This document shows, piece by piece, positions 58,039 to 64,000 of a stretch of DNA of 64,000 bases. A program made the position numbers and the translations under genes. Source of the stretch: Glutamicibacter protophormiae (GTDB lineage: Bacteria > Actinomycetota > Actinomycetes > Actinomycetales > Micrococcaceae). The stretch is taken from assembly GCF_014647495.1 (NCBI RefSeq), contig NZ_BMPH01000011.1, positions 1-64,000 on the forward strand, in the 5' to 3' direction. How positions within the stretch are numbered: position 1 is the stretch's first letter; each line of letters begins with the position of its first letter. The notes beneath the pieces are model-generated. The model searched no databases, had not been told where the DNA came from, and saw only the letters and a list, made by a program, of their open reading frames with translations.

Positions 58039-59553
58039 TCACCACGGGGACGGTTCGTAGTCCTTCAGGAAGCAGCCGTAGAGGTCGATGCCGCGTTCGC
58101 CGTCGACAATGGGCTGGTAGACGCGGGCGGCTCCGTCGATCAAATCCAGCGGGGCGTGCCAGCCCTCGGCGACCATGCGCACCTTGGAATCATGCGGACG
58201 CTCGTCGGTGATCCAGCCGGTGTCCACCGCGGACATCAGGATCCGGTCGGTGGCCAGCATCTCCTCCGCGCTGGTGCGCGTGAGCATGTTCAGCGACGCC
58301 TTGGCCATGTTGGTGTGCGGGTGTCCGGCACCCTTGTAGCGGCGGGAGAACTGCCCCTCCATGGCGGAGACGTTCACGATGTACTTGCGCCGCGCCTCAG
58401 AGGCGGCCAGCGCCGGGCGCAGCCGGGAGGCCAGCAGGAACGGCGCGGTGACGTTGCACAGCTGCACTTCGAGCATTTCCAGCGCGTCCACGTCGCCCAG
58501 GATCTGCGTCCAGGAATTCTCCGTGACCACATCCGGCACCAGCCCGCCGGCGTCGATGGCGGTGCCCGCGGCGATGCGCTCCAGCGAGGCGGAGCCGGCG
58601 GTCATGGCCAGGTCCGCGAGCTGCTGGGCGTCGTAGCCGCCCACCGTGCTCGGGGCCAGCAGCGCCGAGTCCTCCAGCCGGAAGGCGCTGGCCAGCGCAC
58701 GGGGGTGCTCGGCCGGCGGGTTGGCCTCGCCCCACAACTCCGGCCCGCCCTGCCCGAAGGCCAGCTCCCCGGCCAGCGGCTGCTGCTCGGATTCAATCAG
58801 GTGCTGGTAGGAGTTGGCGGTGCGGCGCACGGTCTGCGCGGCGTTGTTGATCAGGATGTCCAGCGGGCCTTCGGCGGCGACGCGGTCGGCCAGCGAGATC
58901 ACCTGGGCTGGGTCGCGCAGGTCGATGCCCACGATCCGCAGCCGGTGCAGCCAGTCGGCGCTGTCTTCAAGCGCCGCGAAGCGCCGGGCCGCGTCCTTGG
59001 GGAAGCGGGTGGTGATGGTGGTGTGGGCGCCGTCGCGCAGCAGGCGCAGCGCAATGTGCATGCCGATCTTCGCCCGACCGCCAGTGAGCAGCGCCCGCTT
59101 GCCGGACAGGTCGGCACGGGCGTCGCGGCGTTCGCGGCCGGCGGCGGCGCAGTCCGGGCACAGGTAGTGGTGGAAGGCGTCCACCGTGGTGTAGCGCTGC
59201 TTGCAGATGTAGCAGCCGCGCGGCTTGCGGAATTCTCCGGCGCTGTCCCCCTGGGTCGGGGTGCTCAGATCAAGGCCCAGGGTCTCGTCGTCCAGCCGCT
59301 GCGGCGAGCCGGTGGCGGTCCGCTCGATCAGCGCCCGGTCCGCGGCGCTGATTTCGGCGCGCTTCTGCGACTTGCGGTGGCGTTTGGCGGCCTTGAACAT
59401 GTTGCTGGTCGCACGGCGCACGGCGACGTGCCGCCCGTCCTCGGGGTCCAGCGTGTGCACCACGGACAGGACCTTCAATGCGGTGGCCAGTTCCTCGGCG
59501 GTGAATGGTTCGGTGTCGCCGGCCGATGCGGGCGATGAAGTATGTTCGGTCAT
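58039..59553 (-). CDS. SDR family oxidoreductase with N-terminal zinc ribbon
   Basis: A 504-aa protein, about twice a normal SDR. Residues ~1-110 are a polar extension (RRATSNMFKAAKRHRKSQKR). A zinc ribbon with CYICKQRY and YLCPDCAAAGRERR follows, then the SDR domain: LLTGGRAKIGMHIALRLL and ILINNAAQTV. The Tyr-Lys region is weak (YKGAGHPHTNMAKASLN). It may act on a nucleic-acid- or protein-bound substrate, but this is not known. It is 32 nt after purN on the same strand. Confidence 0.8.
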   Translation of the reverse strand: MTEHTSSPASAGDTEPFTAEELATALKVLSVVHTLDPEDGRHVAVRRATSNMFKAAKRHRKSQKRAEISAADRALIERTATGSPQRLDDETLGLDLSTPTQGDSAGEFRKPRGCYICKQRYTTVDAFHHYLCPDCAAAGRERRDARADLSGKRALLTGGRAKIGMHIALRLLRDGAHTTITTRFPKDAARRFAALEDSADWLHRLRIVGIDLRDPAQVISLADRVAAEGPLDILINNAAQTVRRTANSYQHLIESEQQPLAGELAFGQGGPELWGEANPPAEHPRALASAFRLEDSALLAPSTVGGYDAQQLADLAMTAGSASLERIAAGTAIDAGGLVPDVVTENSWTQILGDVDALEMLEVQLCNVTAPFLLASRLRPALAASEARRKYIVNVSAMEGQFSRRYKGAGHPHTNMAKASLNMLTRTSAEEMLATDRILMSAVDTGWITDERPHDSKVRMVAEGWHAPLDLIDGAARVYQPIVDGERGIDLYGCFLKDYEPSPW

Positions 59554-59585
59554 CTCAGTCTCGATGCTGCTGGGCCGGTGGCCCG

Positions 59586-60152
59586 CTAGTTGGCTGCCAG
59601 GTCCGCCAGGGTGGCGATGAGCAGGCGGCGTTCGACCACCTTGATGCGTTCGTGCAGGGTTTCCTCGGTGTCCGTCTCTTCGATGGCCACGGCCTCCTGG
59701 CGCAGGATCGGGCCGGTGTCCACGCCGGCATCCGCGATGTGCACGGTGCAGCCGGTGACCTTCACTCCGTAGGCCAACGCGTCGCGCACGCCATGGGCGC
59801 CCGGGAAGGACGGCAGCAGCGCCGGGTGGGTGTTGATGTAGGTGCCGTCGAAGGCGTTGATGAATTCCTCGCCGACGATGCGCATGAACCCGGAGGAGAC
59901 CACGTAATCAGGAGCGTAGGACAGGCATTTCTCGGTCAGCGCGTGGTTCCAATCGCCGCGGTCGGCGAAGTCCTTGAAGTTCACCACGAAGGTCTCGATG
60001 CCCGCCTCCGCCGAACGCTGCACCCCGTAGGTGCCGTGCTTGTCCGCACCCACCGCCGCGATTTCGACATTCGGCAGGTCGCCGGCCGCGACCGCGTCGA
60101 TGACTGCCTGGAGATTCGAACCGGTGCCGGACACCAAAACCACAATACGCAT
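59586..60152 (-). CDS. purN: phosphoribosylglycinamide formyltransferase
   Basis: About 188 aa from the ATG at 60152, which has GGAAG just upstream. It transfers formyl from 10-formyl-THF to GAR in purine synthesis. Motifs are VLVSGTGSNLQAVID, SSGFMRIVG, NTHPALLPSFPGAHGVRDALAYG and GCTVHIADAGVDTGPI. The usual partner purH is at 47462, separated by about 10 kb. Confidence 0.94.
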   Translation of the reverse strand: MRIVVLVSGTGSNLQAVIDAVAAGDLPNVEIAAVGADKHGTYGVQRSAEAGIETFVVNFKDFADRGDWNHALTEKCLSYAPDYVVSSGFMRIVGEEFINAFDGTYINTHPALLPSFPGAHGVRDALAYGVKVTGCTVHIADAGVDTGPILRQEAVAIEETDTEETLHERIKVVERRLLIATLADLAAN

Positions 60153-60325
60153 AGCTTCCATTCTACGGTTGGCCGGCGGCGCCCGCCGACCTTGGCTTCC
60201 GGCTCCAGCGGTCGTAATTCGTCACATGCAGCTCAGCCCCGCCGCCGCCCGGCGCCCGGGCCTACACTGGAACCCCGGAGACGCGGCGGCGCCGGGCCGC
60301 CACGCCGGTCGACCAAGGAGCGGAC

Positions 60326-60847
60326 ATGAGCCAGATCATCCCGGACGGCAAGGACTGGACCGTCGTCCTGCGCGAAACCTGCCCCGAATGCGGCGTCGAT
60401 GTGCGCGGCATGTCCGTGCAGGAGACGGCCGCGCGGCTGCCCGGGGTCGTGGCGCGCTATGAAAAGGTGCTCGAGCGTCCCGGGGCCGCGACCCGCCGCA
60501 ACGCCGCCCGCTGGAGCGACCAGGAATACGTGGTGCACGTGGCCGAGATGCTGGCGGTCATGGAGGGCCGCCTGGATTTGATGCTGGAGCAAACCGATCC
60601 GGGCTTCCCCAATTGGGACCAGGACGCCGCGGCGGAGCAGGGCAAGTACAACGCGCTGGGCGCCGGACAGGCGGCGCAGAAGCTGCGCACGGCGGCCGAA
60701 GCCTATGCGGCCAAGCTGGAAAGCATCAGCCCGGAGAAGTATTCCCGCAAGGGCATACGCTCAAATGGTGCCACGTTCACGGTGGAAACGCTGAACCAGT
60801 ACGCCTGGCATGATATGGTGCACCATCTGTGGGACCTGGACGCCTGA
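60326..60847 (+). CDS. DinB-like/maleylpyruvate isomerase-type protein
   Basis: A 173-aa helical-bundle protein with histidines placed for a metal site (EYVVHVAEMLAV near the start of the second helix and YAWHDMVHHLWDL at the end). Members are mycothiol-dependent enzymes or have unknown roles. The start is ATG 60326, with AAGGAG upstream. It converges with the DUF6350-like gene. Confidence 0.8.
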   Translation: MSQIIPDGKDWTVVLRETCPECGVDVRGMSVQETAARLPGVVARYEKVLERPGAATRRNAARWSDQEYVVHVAEMLAVMEGRLDLMLEQTDPGFPNWDQDAAAEQGKYNALGAGQAAQKLRTAAEAYAAKLESISPEKYSRKGIRSNGATFTVETLNQYAWHDMVHHLWDLDA

Positions 60848-60865
60848 GCGGGCGCGCCGTCCGCG

Positions 60866-62179
60866 CTAGCCTTCGAGCACCGGATCCGTTTCGAACAGCG
60901 GGGCGATCAGGTAGCCGATGGCCGTGCCCAGGCCGATCTGCAGGGCCAGCGCCCCGGCGGTCACCCAGGCATGCGGACCCAGCTCGGTCAGCCGGCCGAT
61001 GGCCAGCGAGCCGGAGGACAACCAGGATCCGCCCAGCGAGAGCAGCCCGGCCACGACACCGGTGAACACGGCCAGGCAGGCCGTGGAAGCGCCCAGGGCC
61101 AGCGCGTTGAACGGGATGCGGCGGGCAAACCAGTCTTCCAGGTGGTTCTCCCCCACCCGCAGGAAGTACCAGCCGGCCAGGATGCCGGCGAGCACCGGGA
61201 TCAGCAGGTAGAGCCACTGGTTGGTCGGCTCCCCGGAAGGCAGCGCTGCCAGCATCGGAATCGAGGGCAGCGGGCCCACGGTGGTTTCGAGCGTGGACAG
61301 CGTGCTGCCGGCACCCAGGCTGAACCCGCCGCCGCTGATCCAGGACAGCACCCAGAACACCGCGTTGGGGATCAGCGCCAGCTGCAGCAGGGTCAGCGCG
61401 GCGGAGCCGATGGGCCCGGGGCGCAGTTCCTGGTAGACGTTGGCCACCTCGGTCCAGTGCAGTCCCAGGGTGATGGTCAGCAGGATGCCGGAGATGCCCA
61501 CGGCGGCCACGTAGCCCATGAACCCCGAGACGACCACATGCCAGACGTAGGAACCGGCCCAGCGTCGGTGCGGGGAGATGCTGTGCAGGTAGGCGGCGGT
61601 GTCCATGCCGAACAGCCGCCCCCAGGATCCCGCTTCGCGGCGCGCGCCGATGAGCAGGCCCAGCGAGGCGATCACCAGCGGGATGAAGGTGGCGGCCAGG
61701 ATGTTGACCCGACCGTAGTCGTTGGCCACCAGGAAGCCCACGCCGGTGCCGATGGCCCCGTAGGCCACCACGGCGCCCAGCAGTCCCTGCCACAGCTGGT
61801 CGGTGTAGGAAGCGCGGGCGATGCGCCGTCCGGCGCGCAGGCAGAAGAGGAAGGGCAGCAGGCTCAGCCCCAGCGGCATCAGCGTCAGCCAGCCGGTCAT
61901 CGAGCTGGGGTCGGTGTCCGGCCCCACGTTGAAGACCTCGATGGGCACGCCGTGGATGAGCAGCCAGACGAACCCGGCGAACTGCAAGATCACCTCGAAC
62001 GAGTCCTCCAGGAAGCCGCCGCTGAAGTAGACAGCGACCAGCGGCAGCGCAATCAGCGCTAGGCAGAACACGACCGATTGCAGCATTTCGAAAACCCCCT
62101 GCAGGGCAAGGGGCATCGGCCAGCCGTTGCGCAGGCGCAACATCACGGCCTTCATGGGTTTCTTTTCGCGGCTCATCAT
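60866..62179 (-). CDS. DUF6350-like polytopic membrane protein
   Basis: About 437 aa if started at 62179 (MMSREKK), with an open frame back to 62236. About ten hydrophobic segments are seen. Position next to purN matches DUF6350 genes of actinobacteria, some of which have been called cell-division or PerM-like proteins; the function is unknown. Confidence 0.75.
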   Translation of the reverse strand: MMSREKKPMKAVMLRLRNGWPMPLALQGVFEMLQSVVFCLALIALPLVAVYFSGGFLEDSFEVILQFAGFVWLLIHGVPIEVFNVGPDTDPSSMTGWLTLMPLGLSLLPFLFCLRAGRRIARASYTDQLWQGLLGAVVAYGAIGTGVGFLVANDYGRVNILAATFIPLVIASLGLLIGARREAGSWGRLFGMDTAAYLHSISPHRRWAGSYVWHVVVSGFMGYVAAVGISGILLTITLGLHWTEVANVYQELRPGPIGSAALTLLQLALIPNAVFWVLSWISGGGFSLGAGSTLSTLETTVGPLPSIPMLAALPSGEPTNQWLYLLIPVLAGILAGWYFLRVGENHLEDWFARRIPFNALALGASTACLAVFTGVVAGLLSLGGSWLSSGSLAIGRLTELGPHAWVTAGALALQIGLGTAIGYLIAPLFETDPVLEG

Positions 62180-62260
62180 CTTCCATGGTGCCACCATCGG
62201 CGCCGACCGATCATGATCGACGCGCAATGATGGCACCGGAGGTGCTGCAGATCGCCCGGG

Positions 62261-63070
62261 CTAGTAGCTGTCCGGAGTTTCTCCCGAGGCGTCGGCGCGG
62301 TAGCTGGCGGCCAGCGCCTCGGTGGAGCGGGCCAGCAACGCCACATCCGCGCCGACGCCCACATACTGGGCTCCGGCTTCGATGTACTTGCGCGCGGTGG
62401 CCGCATCGAAGGCGTTCACGCCCGCGTACTTGCCGGCGGCGCGGGCCGCGGCGATGGACTTCATCACGCCGGCGACCACCTCGGGGTGGTTCTGCTGGCC
62501 GATCACGCCCATGGAGGCCGCAAGGTCCGACGGGCCGATGAAGACGCCGTCCAGGCCTTCGGTGGCCACGATCTCCTCGACGTTCTCCACCGCTTCGGCC
62601 GATTCGATCTGCACCATGACGGTGATGGTCTCAGCCGCGCGGTTCAGGTAGTCGGGGATGCGGTTCCAGCGGGCCGATCGGGCCAGGGCCGAGCCGACGC
62701 CGCGCACGCCCAGCGGCGGGTAGTGGCAGGCGGCGACCGCGTTGGCCGCCTGCTGCGCGTCGTTGACCATCGGGATGATCAGCGACTGCACCCCCAGGTC
62801 GAGGAACTGCTTGATGATCACCGGATCGTTCACCGGCGGGCGCACCACGGGAACCACCGGGTAGCCGCGCACCGCCTGCAGCTGGGCCAGGATGCTGCCC
62901 AGGTCATTGGGCGAATGCTCGCCGTCGATGAACAGCCAGTCGAAGCCTGCGCCGGCGCAGATCTCGGCCACCAGCGGCGACCCCGAGCAGACCCACACCC
63001 CTGACAGGGCATGGTCGGCGTCCTTGAGCGCGTCCTTCAGCGAGGGATCGGGTTCTACTCGAAATGGCAT
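62261..63070 (-). CDS. hpaI: HpcH/HpaI aldolase
   Basis: About 269 aa from the ATG at 63070, overlapping hpaH by 16 nt. A class II aldolase that cleaves 4-hydroxy-2-oxo-heptanedioate to pyruvate and succinate semialdehyde. Motifs are GSPLVAEICAGAGFDWLFIDGEHSP, VPVVRPP, IIPMVNDAQQA, MVQIESAEAVENVEEI and DGVFIGPSDLAASMG. It is part of the homoprotocatechuate pathway with hpaH. Confidence 0.9.
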   Translation of the reverse strand: MPFRVEPDPSLKDALKDADHALSGVWVCSGSPLVAEICAGAGFDWLFIDGEHSPNDLGSILAQLQAVRGYPVVPVVRPPVNDPVIIKQFLDLGVQSLIIPMVNDAQQAANAVAACHYPPLGVRGVGSALARSARWNRIPDYLNRAAETITVMVQIESAEAVENVEEIVATEGLDGVFIGPSDLAASMGVIGQQNHPEVVAGVMKSIAAARAAGKYAGVNAFDAATARKYIEAGAQYVGVGADVALLARSTEALAASYRADASGETPDSY

Positions 63071-63840
63071 GTCACGGTTCCCAGCGGTCCGTAGTCGGCG
63101 AAGACGGTGTCGTTTTCGTAGACCCACATCGGACGGGTGAAGGATCCGGCCAGGATGATCTCGCCGGCGTTGAGCTTGTCGCCGTGGGCGGCGATCTTGT
63201 TGGCCAGCCAGTACACGCCGGCGGCCGGGTGGTTCAGTACGCCGGCGGCGACGCCGGTTTCCTCCACGGTCTGGTTCTTGAACAGGATGCCCGAGACCCA
63301 GCGCAGGTCCACGGCTTCCGGGCGCACCGGGTTGCCGCCGATGACCATGGCGCCCATCGCCGCGTTGTCGGAGATGGTGTCCACGATGGTGCGGCCTTCC
63401 ATCTCGATGCGCGAATCGAGGATCTCCAGGGCGGGGATGACGCATTCGGTGGCTTCCAGCACGTCGAAGATGTTCGCGTTCGGACCCTGGATGTCCTTCT
63501 TGAGCTTGAACGCCAGTTCCATTTCGATGCGCGGATGCGTGTACTGGTCCCACTTCACGGTGCACCCGGAGTCAAGGACCATGTCGTCGAAGATGATGCC
63601 GTAGTCCGGTTCGGTGATGCCGGTGGCCATCTGCATGGCGCGGGAGGTCAGCCCGATCTTCCGGCCGGCCAGCACGCGGCCGTTGGCCTCGGAGCGCTGG
63701 CGCCACAGGTTCTGCACCCGGTAGGAGTCCTCAACCGTCATGTCCGGGTAGCGCGCAGTCAGGCGGGGCACCGGGGTACGCGTGACTCCGGCTTGGACCA
63801 GTTCATCGGCGATTGCCGTGATTGTTTCCTCGGATAGCAT
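63055..63840 (-). CDS. hpaH: 2-oxo-hept-3-ene-1,7-dioate hydratase
   Basis: A 261-aa hydratase of the FAH-like group. Typical parts are AGRKIGLTSRAMQMATGI, DYGIIFDDM, IEMELAF and the C-terminal GEIILAGSFTRPM. It adds water to 2-oxohept-3-enedioate before HpaI cleavage in 4-hydroxyphenylacetate degradation. Earlier pathway genes are probably beyond the window edge. Confidence 0.92.
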   Translation of the reverse strand: MLSEETITAIADELVQAGVTRTPVPRLTARYPDMTVEDSYRVQNLWRQRSEANGRVLAGRKIGLTSRAMQMATGITEPDYGIIFDDMVLDSGCTVKWDQYTHPRIEMELAFKLKKDIQGPNANIFDVLEATECVIPALEILDSRIEMEGRTIVDTISDNAAMGAMVIGGNPVRPEAVDLRWVSGILFKNQTVEETGVAAGVLNHPAAGVYWLANKIAAHGDKLNAGEIILAGSFTRPMWVYENDTVFADYGPLGTVTCHFE

Positions 63841-64000
63841 CGACTGCTACACCTTTCACTGGTAGTTCAAAGCTGTGCGGGCGCCGCAGAACGCCGTCGC
63901 GTCGCGGCTCGGCCCACAGTCTTTGATGGTATCGAGGTTCAGCAGGCATGGCACATCGTACTAACATTTTTTCCCTGCCCTCGACGAACCCGGATGCTCC

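Noticed and set aside
58015-59538. 507-codon frame on the plus strand opposite the zinc-ribbon SDR
   Set aside because: Antisense shadow of a gene with clear SDR motifs.

Overview
The window looks like chromosomal DNA of a high-GC actinobacterium of the Micrococcaceae (Arthrobacter/Glutamicibacter-like; inferred). Pointers are a monomeric NADP isocitrate dehydrogenase, the DUF6350-like, purN and purH genes that sit together in many actinobacteria, mycobacterial-type CmtR/CtpG-like metal resistance, GntR-rich catabolic clusters, and GTG starts with short 4-nt (ATGA-type) gene overlaps. No rRNA, tRNA or CRISPR array was seen.

Region 1-16.2 kb is accessory DNA of visibly lower GC. It holds a truncated MmeI-type DNA methyltransferase, a CmtR-like repressor with its P1B metal ATPase, the last ~100 codons of a type I restriction subunit HsdR, and a long plus-strand copper island: four-helix Cys-rich copper storage protein, CsoR-type operator, CopB-like ATPase, DUF6153-like protein, DUF305 lipoprotein, BNR-repeat lipoprotein, GNAT, multicopper oxidase, a TlpA-like gene lacking its CXXC region, and ccdA. 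It ends with a UmuC fragment fused in frame to a YdeI/OmdA-family gene, followed by probable transposase debris and a second decayed ydeI tail.

Region 16.3-47 kb is mostly catabolism and transport: SDR and hydroxyacid dehydrogenases; a D-amino-acid oxidase-type enzyme, GntR regulator, BrnQ carrier and ornithine cyclodeaminase-like reductase linked by a shared operator; dgt, gtrA, icd; a TetR/MFS pair with twin operators; katE; a pxpA, pxpBC fusion, biotin carboxylase/BCCP, GntR operon; a GntR/cache/APC permease cluster; a DUF1445/NRAMP operon; and a BCCT transporter. The TTGTTGAACAA palindrome occurs before both the pxp-type operon and the NRAMP operon, about 11 kb apart, and suggests one regulon around 5-oxoproline/D-glutamate.

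Region 47-64 kb has purH, a DUF4303-like acidic protein, an MFS/TetR pair, a GH38 alpha-mannosidase, a small mosaic island, a zinc-ribbon SDR, purN, a DinB-like protein, the DUF6350-like membrane protein and the hpaI/hpaH genes of homoprotocatechuate degradation. The island (about 55.55-57.93 kb) is flanked by two divergent copies of the mannosidase 3' end. It contains an SDR tail, a ComM/YifB fragment, a truncated XRE regulator and one intact 454-codon gene I do not recognise. That gene is the best candidate for an undescribed system in this window.
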